Assembly: GCF_905397275.1 (NCBI RefSeq)
Contig: NZ_CAJPUY010000007.1
Span: 186,001 to 250,000, forward strand
DNA: 64,000 nucleotides
Reading direction: 5' to 3'
Origin: Cupriavidus yeoncheonensis
GTDB taxonomy: Bacteria; Pseudomonadota; Gammaproteobacteria; Burkholderiales; Burkholderiaceae
Positions 56,816 through 64,000 of this stretch are shown piece after piece. How positions within the stretch are numbered: the first letter of the stretch is position 1; the number at the start of each line of letters is the position of its first letter. Position numbers and translations under genes: made by a program. The notes under the pieces are model-generated. The model did no database searches, was not told the DNA's origin, and was given only the letters and a program-made list of their open reading frames with translations.

Positions 56816-57184
56816 ATGGCCCGCACCATCCGCTATTGCCGCTCCCCTTTGTGCCTGATGATCGAAACCCGCTGGCTGGTGCCGCGCGGGTTTGACGGCT
56901 TCACGCCGGGTCCGCTGATCCTGCTGCGCCCCGGCGCCAGCCACGCGCTGATCGAGCATGAGAAGGTGCATGTGCGCCAGTTCTGGCGCAGCTGGGGCCT
57001 GATGGGCGTGCTCTATCTGCTGAGCCGGCGCTGGCGGCTGCGCTACGAGGTCGAGGCCTATCGCGAGCAGCTGCGGCACAGTCCGCCGGGCGCGGCGCGT
57101 GCGCTGGCTCGCCTGCTGGCAACGAAGTACCGGCTCAGGATCACGGAAGACGACGCGTACCGCCTGCTGACGGCGAGTGAATGA
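56816..57184 (+). CDS. small protein with HExxH metallopeptidase-like motif
   Basis: The 122-residue protein has HEKVHVRQFW at residues 48-57, a zinc-metallopeptidase HExxH motif, and a second motif YEVEAYREQ (77-85) with glutamates that could serve as third ligand. One hydrophobic stretch lies between (GLMGVLYLLS, 61-70). No signal peptide is visible. It is much smaller than most peptidases; I do not know its substrate or family. Confidence 0.7.
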   Translation: MARTIRYCRSPLCLMIETRWLVPRGFDGFTPGPLILLRPGASHALIEHEKVHVRQFWRSWGLMGVLYLLSRRWRLRYEVEAYREQLRHSPPGAARALARLLATKYRLRITEDDAYRLLTASE

Positions 57185-57188
57185 CGGG

Positions 57189-58589
57189 TCAGGCTGTCAC
57201 CGTGGCCGGTGCCGCCTGCCGCCGGAAGCCGAGCGTAAAGCGCGTCTTGCCGTCCGCCGACTGCACGGCGATGGTTCCCCCATGCGCGGCCATGATCGCG
57301 CGCGTGATCGACAATCCCAGTCCCACGCTGTCCGAATCCGGACGGACCCGTGATTTGTCGCCGCGCGAGAAGCGGTCGAAGATCACGGGCAGCAAGTCCG
57401 GCCGGATCTCCTGGCCTTCGTTCTCCACGGCGATGGTGACCCCATCGGCGCCGTCATCGATTTCCACCGCGATGCCGCCCCCCGGCGGCGTATAGCGCAG
57501 GGCGTTGGACAGCAGGTTGCTGAGCGCGCGGCGCAGCATCAGCCTGTCGCCCACCAGGCGCCCCTCGCCGCGCGACGCCAGGCGTACGTGCTTGTCTTCG
57601 GCCAGCGCGTCGTAGAACTCGAACAGCGCATGGACTTCGACTGCCGCGTCGATTGGCTCGGCGCAGGGCAGGGTGAGGCCGTGTTCCATCTGGGCCAGGT
57701 AAAGCATGTCCGACACCATCCGCGTCAGGCGCTGGAGTTCTTCGGCATTCGACGCCAGCACATCGCGGTACTTTTCGGCCGCGCGCGGTTGCGAGAGCAC
57801 GACGTGCGTCTGCGTCATCAGGTTGGTCAGCGGCGTGCGCAGTTCATGCGCCAGGTCGGACGAGAATTCGGAGAGCCGCCCGAAGTCGCGCTGCAAGCGC
57901 TCCAGCATCGCGTTCAGCGTTGCCGCCAGGTCCGCCATTTCCACCGGCACCGCGTCCACCGGCATGCGCGCGTCGAGCTTGTGCGCGGTCACGGCACGTG
58001 CGCGCGTGGCCATGGTGCGCAGCGGCGCCAGCCCGCGCCGGGCGGCCCACCAGCCGAGCAGGCCGCTGGCCAGGGCGGCCAGAGCGACATAGAAGACCAG
58101 CGAACGACGGAACGCACGCATGAAATGCGCATGGATCTCGGTGTCCATGCCGACCACGATGGTCAGTGGCGCTGGCCGTCCGCCCGTGGCCGGCACGGTG
58201 GCGCGCAGGCCACGGTAGTGCTTGCCGTCCTGTTCCCAGACAAAGTGGTCGCGCCCCACCGGCAGTACCGAGGCGGTGCCGAGCGCGGTCTGGAAATCGA
58301 ATCCATGGCTGGTGTACAGAGTCTGGCCGTCGGCCGCGCTGACGTGGGCGATGAAGCCGGGATGGTGCTCCAGCGCCACGGCCAGCCGCTCGGGCACCGA
58401 CGCCGCGGCATTTTCGGTGGCGATCCGCTCGATCAGCCGCACGCTGTCGCCCAGGCTGGCAAAGTCCTCTTCCGCGAAATGCCGGTCCATGGCTGTCGCG
58501 ATCAGGATGCCGAGGCCCAGCAGCACGCCGGCCGACGACAGGCAGAACAGCGCGGTCAGGCGCGTCGTCAGGGAGAAGCGCCGCATCAC
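57189..58589 (-). CDS. copS: heavy-metal sensor histidine kinase CopS
   Basis: The 466-residue kinase has two membrane spans (about 12-33 and 164-182) around a periplasmic domain with several histidines, a HAMP domain, a dimerisation helix with His248 in [13 protein letters not shown] and an ATPase domain with NLLSNALRY and [10 protein letters not shown]. It matches the CusS/CopS/PcoS family, which senses periplasmic copper or silver. It overlaps copR by 4 bases and is translated after it. Confidence 0.95.
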   Translation of the reverse strand: MMRRFSLTTRLTALFCLSSAGVLLGLGILIATAMDRHFAEEDFASLGDSVRLIERIATENAAASVPERLAVALEHHPGFIAHVSAADGQTLYTSHGFDFQTALGTASVLPVGRDHFVWEQDGKHYRGLRATVPATGGRPAPLTIVVGMDTEIHAHFMRAFRRSLVFYVALAALASGLLGWWAARRGLAPLRTMATRARAVTAHKLDARMPVDAVPVEMADLAATLNAMLERLQRDFGRLSEFSSDLAHELRTPLTNLMTQTHVVLSQPRAAEKYRDVLASNAEELQRLTRMVSDMLYLAQMEHGLTLPCAEPIDAAVEVHALFEFYDALAEDKHVRLASRGEGRLVGDRLMLRRALSNLLSNALRYTPPGGGIAVEIDDGADGVTIAVENEGQEIRPDLLPVIFDRFSRGDKSRVRPDSDSVGLGLSITRAIMAAHGGTIAVQSADGKTRFTLGFRRQAAPATVTA

Positions 58590-59272
58590 TCCGTGTCCTC
58601 GGGGTCTTCGAGCACGTAGCCCATGCCGCGGACGGTCTGAATCAGCTTGAGGTCGAAATCATCGTCGATCTTGGCGCGCAGGCGGCGGATGGCGACGTCG
58701 ATGACATTGCTGTCGCTGTCGAAGTTCATGTCCCACACCTGCGACGCGATCAGCGAGCGCGGCAACACCTCGCCGCGCCGGCGCACCAGCAATTCCAGCA
58801 GCGAGAACTCCTTGCTGGTCAGCACGATGCGGCGCCCGCCGCGCGACGCGCGCCGGCGCGCCAGGTCCAGCACCAGGTCGCCGACCTGCACGCGGTCCGC
58901 GCTGACCTGCGCGCTGCCACGGCGCAGCAGCGTGCGCACGCGTGCCAGCAGTTCGGCGAAGGCGAACGGCTTGACCAGGTAGTCGTCGGCGCCGAGTTCC
59001 AGCCCCTTGACGCGGTCGGCCACGCTGTCGCGCGCGGTCAGGAACAGCACCGGCACGCGGTTGTCGGCCGCGCGCAGCGTCTGCACGATGCGCCAGCCGT
59101 CCACGTCGGGCAGCATCACGTCCAGGACGATCAGGTCGTAGGCCTCGCTCATGGCCAGGTGGTGGCCGTCCAGCCCGTTGGCGGCCAGGTCTACCACGAA
59201 GCCCGCCTCCGTCAGGCCCTGCCGGAGGTATTGCCCGGTCTTGGCCTCGTCTTCCACTACCAGCAGTTTCAT
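58586..59272 (-). CDS. copR: heavy-metal response regulator CopR
   Basis: The 228-residue OmpR-type regulator has phosphoacceptor Asp51 in [14 protein letters not shown], the [11 protein letters not shown] switch Lys, and a C-terminal winged helix ([19 protein letters not shown], then [14 protein letters not shown]). It should bind the TTAC-N6-GTAA palindrome between copR and copA. The start at 59272 ([13 protein letters not shown]) is the family's N-terminus. Confidence 0.96.
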   Translation of the reverse strand: MKLLVVEDEAKTGQYLRQGLTEAGFVVDLAANGLDGHHLAMSEAYDLIVLDVMLPDVDGWRIVQTLRAADNRVPVLFLTARDSVADRVKGLELGADDYLVKPFAFAELLARVRTLLRRGSAQVSADRVQVGDLVLDLARRRASRGGRRIVLTSKEFSLLELLVRRRGEVLPRSLIASQVWDMNFDSDSNVIDVAIRRLRAKIDDDFDLKLIQTVRGMGYVLEDPEDTE

Positions 59273-59360
59273 CTGCGCTTTCCTTGTTGCCCGCCGCACC
59301 GGTCCGAACCGGCGCCCGGCGACTGTAGCCCGGGGCAATGAACATCAAGATGACGCCAAG

Positions 59361-59376
59361 ATTACCGGATTGTAAT
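59361..59376. promoter_or_regulatory. cop box, CopR operator
   Basis: ATTAC-CGGATT-GTAAT is a perfect dyad matching the TTAC-N6-GTAA cop/cus box consensus. Outer flanks TGACGCCAA and TTTGGGGTCA extend the symmetry. It lies midway in the 194-base gap between copR and copA, so it can control both. A TATGCT hexamer near 59408-59413 may be the copA -10 box. Confidence 0.85.
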
Positions 59377-59466
59377 TTTGGGGTCATGTGCACGTTCCCC
59401 GGCCCTGCGTATGCTTTGCCTGCCGCTGACAAGTGCGGCCATCGACACTCCAAGGACTGATTCCCC

Positions 59467-61284
59467 ATGCGACGCGATCCCTCCACCGGCCTGCTGCTGC
59501 CCAACCTGTCCCGCCGGCGCTTTGTGCAGGGCCTGGCGGCAGGCGGCGTGCTGGCGGGCCTGCCGGCCTGGCAGGGGACGGCATGGGCGCAGCCGGGCGC
59601 GACTGCTTTCGGCACGGCGCCGGTGCTGCGCGGCACGGAATTCGACCTCGTGGTCGACGAGTCGGTGGTCAACTTTACCGGCAGGCCCGGCGTGGCCACC
59701 ACCATCAACGGCATGCTGCCCGGCCCGACGCTGCGCTGGCGCGAAGGCGACACGGTCACCATCCGCGTGACCAACCGCCTGCGCGAACCGACTTCGATCC
59801 ACTGGCACGGCATCATCCTGCCGTACCAGATGGATGGCGTGCCCGGCATCAGCTTCGGCGGCATCGCCCCGGGCGAGACCTTCACCTATCGCTTCAAGGT
59901 CGCGCAAAGCGGCAGCTACTGGTACCACTCGCATTCCGGCTTCCAGGAGATGATCGGGCTGTACGGGGGCATCATCATCGATCCGGCCGGCGCAGACCCG
60001 GTGCGGGCCGATCGCGACTACACGGTGCTGCTGTCGGACTGGACCGACGAGGACCCGATGCGCGTGCTGTCGAAGCTGAAGGTCCAGAGCGATTACTACA
60101 ACTACCACCAGCCAACGGTGGTCGATTTCTTCCGCGACGTGTCGAACGACGGGCTGAAGGCCGCGCTCGACAAGCGCCGCATGTGGAACCAGATGCGCAT
60201 GAACCCGACGGATCTCGCGGACCTGTCGGGCGCCACGCTGACCTATCTGACCAATGGCCTGACGCCAGCCGGCAACTGGACGGGGCAGTTCCGGCCCGGC
60301 GAAAAGGTGAGGCTGCGGTTCATCAACGGCGCGGGCAATACCTTCTTCGACGTGCGAATTCCTGGCGTGAAGCTGAACGTAGTGCAGGTCGACGGCATCA
60401 ACATCGAACCCGTGACGGTCGACGAATTCCGCTTCGGGCCCGGCGAAACCTGCGACGTCGTGGTCGAGCCGCGCGACGATGCCTGCACGGTCTTCGCCCA
60501 GTCGATGGACCGCACCGGCTATGCCCGGGGCACGCTGAGCGTGCGCGACGGCCTGCAGGCACCGGTGCCGGCGCTCGAACAGGCCGAGTGGCTGACTATG
60601 GGCGACATGATGGGCAACATGGCCGGCATGCATCACGGCTCCGCGCCCGGCGCGGACCATGCGGGGATGCAGCACGGCATGGACCACGGCGGCATGGCCA
60701 TGGATCACGGCCAGCACGCGATGCACGGCGCCGCGCCCGACCATCCGCTCAAGGTCCCTGGCAAGACCGTGCGCCACGCGCGCACCGAGTACGGTGCGGG
60801 CACCGACATGCGCGTGGACACGCCGCGCACGAACCTCGACGATCCCGGCATCGGCCTGCGCAACAACGGACGGCGCGTGCTGACGCTAGCCGACATGCAC
60901 ACACTGGGCGGCCCGCCGGACCCACGCGGGCCGGGGCGCGAGATCGAGCTGCACCTGACCGGCAACATGGAGCGCTACACGTGGTCGTTCGACGGTGTCG
61001 AGTTCGGCCAATCGACACCCGTGCATTTCCGCCATGGCGAGCGGCTGCGCGTCATTCTCCACAACGACACCATGATGACCCACCCGATGCACATGCACGG
61101 CATGTGGAGCGACCTGGAAGCGCCGGATGGCACGTTCCTCGCGCGCCGGCACACGATCCCGGTGCAGCCGGCGCAGCGCATCAGCTTCCTGGTCACGGCG
61201 GACGCGCCCGGCCGCTGGGCGTGGCATTGCCACCTGATGCTGCATATGGATGCGGGCATGTTCCGCGAAGTGGTGGTGTCGTGA
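59467..61284 (+). CDS. copA: multicopper oxidase CopA, Tat-exported
   Basis: The 605-residue periplasmic copper oxidase has a Tat signal (SRRRFVQGL, residues 15-23; cut near WAQ). The copper ligands are in HWHG, YHSHSGF, HPMHMHG and the C-terminal HCHLMLHMDAGM (type 1 and trinuclear sites). A Met/His-rich segment at about 378-421 (GMQHGMDHGGMAMDHG) should bind extra Cu(I). It oxidises or sequesters copper in the periplasm. It starts the operon copA-B-C-D and its TGA overlaps the copB ATG. Confidence 0.97.
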   Translation: MRRDPSTGLLLPNLSRRRFVQGLAAGGVLAGLPAWQGTAWAQPGATAFGTAPVLRGTEFDLVVDESVVNFTGRPGVATTINGMLPGPTLRWREGDTVTIRVTNRLREPTSIHWHGIILPYQMDGVPGISFGGIAPGETFTYRFKVAQSGSYWYHSHSGFQEMIGLYGGIIIDPAGADPVRADRDYTVLLSDWTDEDPMRVLSKLKVQSDYYNYHQPTVVDFFRDVSNDGLKAALDKRRMWNQMRMNPTDLADLSGATLTYLTNGLTPAGNWTGQFRPGEKVRLRFINGAGNTFFDVRIPGVKLNVVQVDGINIEPVTVDEFRFGPGETCDVVVEPRDDACTVFAQSMDRTGYARGTLSVRDGLQAPVPALEQAEWLTMGDMMGNMAGMHHGSAPGADHAGMQHGMDHGGMAMDHGQHAMHGAAPDHPLKVPGKTVRHARTEYGAGTDMRVDTPRTNLDDPGIGLRNNGRRVLTLADMHTLGGPPDPRGPGREIELHLTGNMERYTWSFDGVEFGQSTPVHFRHGERLRVILHNDTMMTHPMHMHGMWSDLEAPDGTFLARRHTIPVQPAQRISFLVTADAPGRWAWHCHLMLHMDAGMFREVVVS

Positions 61285-62315
61285 TGGTAAGATTTGCACG
61301 CAACACGGCCATGCTCGCGCACACCAGGAAGCTGTTTGCCGCGATCCTTGCGGCCGCGGGAATCGGATCGGCCTGGGCACAGGACCCGCATGCCGGACAT
61401 CGGCAACATCAGTCATCCGGCGACCCGGGGGCGACCGCACCTGTCGTGGCAGTCGATGGCATGGAGGGCATGGAGGGCATGGAGGGCATGGAAGAGAGCC
61501 CTGCGCCCGCGACTTCGATGCCTCAGTCCAGTCCCACGCCTGCCATGAGCCATGGCGACATGAAGATGCAGGGCGGGAGCGCGCCGCCCGACGCGCGCGA
61601 CCCGCACGCGTATTCCGGCGGCTATCAGCTTGGCACGGGCCAGTACGCGCTGGGCCCCGTGCGCCATCTGCACATGGCGGACGAGCACACCTTTGCCGCG
61701 GTGCTCGTCGACAGGCTGGAATGGGCGCATGCCAACGGCGCCAACGCCGTGAACTGGGAAGCGCAGGCGTGGTTCGGCGGCACCTACAACCGGTTCGTCA
61801 TCAAGACCGAAGGCGAAGCTGCGGGCGGCAAGGTGCATGATGCGCGCACCGAACTGCTGTGGGGCCACGCCATCGCGCCCTACTGGGACACGCAGCTTGG
61901 CTGGCGCAATGACGTGGGCAGCGGACGTCCGGCGCGCAACTGGATGGCGTTCGGCGTGCAGGGCCTGGCGCCGTACTGGTTCGAAGTCGATGCCACCGCC
62001 TACGTGGGCGACAGCGGGCGCACGGCGTTGCGCCTGTCGGCCGAGTACGAACTGCTGATCACGCAGCGCCTGATCCTGCAGCCGCGCATCGAAGCCAGTC
62101 TGTATGGCAGGAACGATCCGGAGACCGGCACCGGCAGCGGCCTGTCAAACGGTACCGTGGGGCTGCGCCTGCGCTATGAGATCAGCCGCCAGTTCGCGCC
62201 CTACATCGGCGTCGAGCGGTACCAGACCTTCGGCAATACGTCGGACATGGTCAGGACCGCCGGCGGGCGCAGTGGCGAGACCCGCTTCGTGGCTGGCGTG
62301 CGGGCCTGGTTCTGA
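61284..62315 (+). CDS. copB: copper resistance outer-membrane protein CopB
   Basis: The 343-residue protein starts MVRFARNTAMLAH, sharing one base with the copA stop (TGATG). After a signal peptide ending SAWA comes a Met/His/Pro-rich copper-binding stretch that includes repeated GME units, then a CopB beta-barrel with LEWAHANGANAVNWEAQAWF, ELLWGHAIAPYWDTQLGWRN and terminal Phe (RAWF). It is thought to hold or move copper at the outer membrane. Confidence 0.95.
   Translation: MVRFARNTAMLAHTRKLFAAILAAAGIGSAWAQDPHAGHRQHQSSGDPGATAPVVAVDGMEGMEGMEGMEESPAPATSMPQSSPTPAMSHGDMKMQGGSAPPDARDPHAYSGGYQLGTGQYALGPVRHLHMADEHTFAAVLVDRLEWAHANGANAVNWEAQAWFGGTYNRFVIKTEGEAAGGKVHDARTELLWGHAIAPYWDTQLGWRNDVGSGRPARNWMAFGVQGLAPYWFEVDATAYVGDSGRTALRLSAEYELLITQRLILQPRIEASLYGRNDPETGTGSGLSNGTVGLRLRYEISRQFAPYIGVERYQTFGNTSDMVRTAGGRSGETRFVAGVRAWF
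61461..61487 (+). repeat. 9-bp tandem repeat in copB
   Basis: Three perfect copies of ATGGAGGGC follow each other, then a partial fourth (ATGGAAGAG). They encode Met-Glu-Gly units in the metal-binding segment of CopB. Copy number can change without shifting the frame. Confidence 0.9.
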
Positions 62316-62365
62316 GGCATGCTTGCGCAAGTCAGCCGTCAAACCATCATCAGGAAGTTGTCCCC

Positions 62366-62752
62366 ATGTTCGACATCCGCACCACTGCAAAATCCTTGCT
62401 TGCCGTATCGGCCCTGCTCGCCGGCGGCCACGCATTCGCCCATCCGCAACTGCTGGCGTCCACGCCGGCCGACAGCGCCGAGATCGTGGCGCCCGCACGC
62501 ATCGAACTGCGCTTCTCCGAGAGCCTGGTCGCGCGCGTTTCAGGCGCCAAGCTGGTCATGACGGGCATGCCCGGCATGGCGGACCATGCGCCGATGAGCG
62601 TGGCCACCCGCGTATCGGCTGGCGAGGATCCGAAGACGATGGTGATCACGCCCGCCAGCCCGCTTGTGCCGGGTACCTATCGCGTGGACTGGCGCGCGGT
62701 AGCGGCCGACACGCATCCGGTCAGCGGCAAGCTTTCGTTCACCGTGAAGTAG
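62366..62752 (+). CDS. copC: copper-binding periplasmic protein CopC
   Basis: The 128-residue protein has a signal peptide (cut before His26 in AFA|HPQLL), which makes His26 the N-terminal Cu(II) ligand. MTGMPGM (65-71) offers methionines and ADTHPVSGKLSF the second His. CopC carries copper in the periplasm and works with CopD, 4 bases downstream. Confidence 0.95.
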   Translation: MFDIRTTAKSLLAVSALLAGGHAFAHPQLLASTPADSAEIVAPARIELRFSESLVARVSGAKLVMTGMPGMADHAPMSVATRVSAGEDPKTMVITPASPLVPGTYRVDWRAVAADTHPVSGKLSFTVK

Positions 62753-62756
62753 TCCG

Positions 62757-63671
62757 ATGGACGCTGACTGGGCGACCATCGTCCTGCGTTTTGCGCTGTA
62801 TGCCGACCTGGCGCTGCTGTTCGGCGTGCCGCTGGCGGCGACGTGGCTGCTGCGCGTGGACGCGAACCTTGCCACATACTGGGGCCGTGTCACCGCATCC
62901 GTGGCGGCGGCCGGCATCGTGCTTTCCGTCATGGGCCTGCTGGTGACCGTCAGGACCATGATGGGGGCGGAGTCATACCTGGCCATCGACGGCGAGACGC
63001 TCCGCATGATCGTGACCGGGACCGGCCTCGGCATTGCGTGGCAGGTGCGGATGCTGGCGCTGCTCGTTTGCCTGCTCGCATGCGTGGCTCCGCGCCAGTC
63101 GCGGGCGATTCGGATCGTCCTGCCCGTGGCCGCGGCCGTCGCGCTGGCCACGCTGGCCTGGGGCGGGCATGGGGTGATGAATGAAGGCCCGCGGCGCGCC
63201 ATCCATCTGCCCGTCGATATCGTGCATCTGCTGGCGGCCGGCACTTGGGTGGGCGCACTGGCTGTCTTCGTGTCGATGTCATCGCCGAACCGCGCCGGGA
63301 CAGCCGGCAGCGTGGCCGAGCTGAGCCGCGCGGCGAGCGGATTCGCCCACGCCGGTGCCGGCATCGTCGTCTTGCTGGCGGTGACCGGGGTCGCCAACTA
63401 CATCCTGGTCGCCGGGCCACGCCTGTCCGGCCTGCTGTCTACGCGCTACGACGGGCTGTTGCTGGCCAAGCTCGCGCTGTTCTGCGCCATGCTGGGACTG
63501 GCAGCCATCAATCGCTACCGCCTGGCGCCGCGGCTGGCGCAAGGCGTGCATCGTCGCGACGACGGCGCCGCCGTGGTGGCGCTGCGCCGAAGCCTGCGGT
63601 GCGAGTCGGCGTGTGCCATGATCGTGCTGTGGCTCGTGGCATGGCTTGGCACACTATCTCCCGGGCATTGA
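62757..63671 (+). CDS. copD: copper resistance inner-membrane protein CopD
   Basis: The 304-residue protein has about eight membrane spans and the CopD family pattern IHLPVDIVHLLAAGTWVGAL with conserved histidines, plus AWGGHGVMNEGP. CopD is believed to take up copper from CopC into the cytoplasm or membrane. It is followed 42 bases later by the DUF411 gene. Confidence 0.94.
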   Translation: MDADWATIVLRFALYADLALLFGVPLAATWLLRVDANLATYWGRVTASVAAAGIVLSVMGLLVTVRTMMGAESYLAIDGETLRMIVTGTGLGIAWQVRMLALLVCLLACVAPRQSRAIRIVLPVAAAVALATLAWGGHGVMNEGPRRAIHLPVDIVHLLAAGTWVGALAVFVSMSSPNRAGTAGSVAELSRAASGFAHAGAGIVVLLAVTGVANYILVAGPRLSGLLSTRYDGLLLAKLALFCAMLGLAAINRYRLAPRLAQGVHRRDDGAAVVALRRSLRCESACAMIVLWLVAWLGTLSPGH

Positions 63672-63713
63672 TTTCGTTGGCCCGTTCCCTGAACCTGTTT
63701 TCCATTCCGATCC

Positions 63714-64000
63714 ATGAAAGCCGAACCTGTTGTCACCAACTCCCTCCGCCGGACCGTTCTCGCCGCGCTGGCGCTGTTGCCCGCGGCAGCCTGGGCCGGG
63801 GCTTCGCAGACCGCGACTGCCGTCAAGGTCTGGAAATCTCCCGCGTGCGGCTGCTGCAAGGACTGGGTCTCGCATCTGCAGGCCAACGGCTTCCAGGTCG
63901 CGACGTACGAGGTGGATGATCTCCCTGCCGCACGCAGCAAGGCGGGCATGCCCGAACGCTACGGCTCCTGCCATACCGCAGCCGTGGAAGGCTACGCGCT
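63714..64000 (+). CDS. copG: DUF411 metal-binding protein (CopG-like), 3' truncated by the window
   Basis: The first 95 residues are visible. A signal peptide (residues 1 to about 28, ending AWA) is followed by VKVWKSPACGCCKDWV, with Cys45, Cys47 and Cys48, the hallmark of DUF411 proteins, and GSCHTA with a further Cys and His. Family members bind copper clusters in the periplasm and often end cop operons. The remainder lies outside the window. Confidence 0.9.
   Translation, partial: MKAEPVVTNSLRRTVLAALALLPAAAWAGASQTATAVKVWKSPACGCCKDWVSHLQANGFQVATYEVDDLPAARSKAGMPERYGSCHTAAVEGYA

Noticed and set aside
61461-61496. Short regular repeats considered as a CRISPR-like array
   Set aside because: The units are contiguous 9-mers without spacers inside an open coding frame.
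59433-62315. A 960-codon plus-strand frame that appears to fuse a protein in front of CopB
   Set aside because: The first 617 codons are a shifted frame of copA without motifs. The real copB begins at 61284 with a signal peptide.

Overview
The window looks like chromosomal DNA of a high-GC betaproteobacterium of the Cupriavidus/Ralstonia group (Burkholderiaceae). I infer this from the base composition, the protein sequences and the order of housekeeping genes; no rRNA or tRNA gene is present to fix the species. Genes are dense, mostly start with ATG and good ribosome-binding sites, and are often packed with ATGA, GTGA or TGATG overlaps.

Positions 1 to about 28,700 are mostly core genome. After the tail of a radical SAM gene, a LysR regulator and some envelope or hypothetical genes, the ribosomal operon rpsP-rimM-trmD-rplS ends in a strong terminator. 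A Nudix CoA pyrophosphatase, trhO, dnaE and msbA follow, then a CxxC peroxidase-like protein, a lipoprotein, alr and a small exported repeat protein. A long minus-strand block then carries rng, maf, rlmH, rsfS, nadD, hemF, purD and yebC. It is followed by a HerA-like ATPase, a DUF3149 protein and upp.

Positions 27,275 to about 42,450 hold a complete aerobic nicotinate degradation island. A NiaP-like MFS permease is the likely importer. A nicotinate dehydrogenase of three subunits makes 6-hydroxynicotinate: a 2Fe-2S subunit, a molybdopterin subunit, and a cytochrome c subunit that also carries a degenerate molybdopterin domain. NicC then makes 2,5-dihydroxypyridine, NicX opens the ring, NicD deformylates, NicF deamidates to maleate and NicE isomerises it to fumarate. 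A MarR protein (NicR/BpsR type) and a TetR protein are candidate regulators. The divergent nicC/nicE promoters carry the same 12-bp operator in opposite orientation, each overlapping a -10 box. A Bug-type periplasmic binding protein closes the island.

Positions 42,700 to 57,200 hold mixed accessory functions: an EamA exporter, an SDR without the usual catalytic motif, methylglyoxal synthase, a quinone oxidoreductase, a BMP-type nucleoside ABC operon, a pirin, and a four-gene osmoprotectant ABC operon preceded by a sigma70-like promoter and a foldable leader. A small HExxH protein follows.

Positions 57,189 to 64,000 form a periplasmic copper resistance locus. copSR diverges from copABCD plus a DUF411 (copG-like) gene cut by the window end, and a perfect cop-box palindrome lies between them.

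I saw no phage, insertion sequence, CRISPR array or clearly new multi-gene system. The most unusual items are the catalytically degenerate molybdopterin half of the nicotinate dehydrogenase cytochrome subunit, the nic operator pair, the 8-bp tandem repeats at the permease start, the histone-like tail on RsfS and the structured leader of the osmoprotectant operon.
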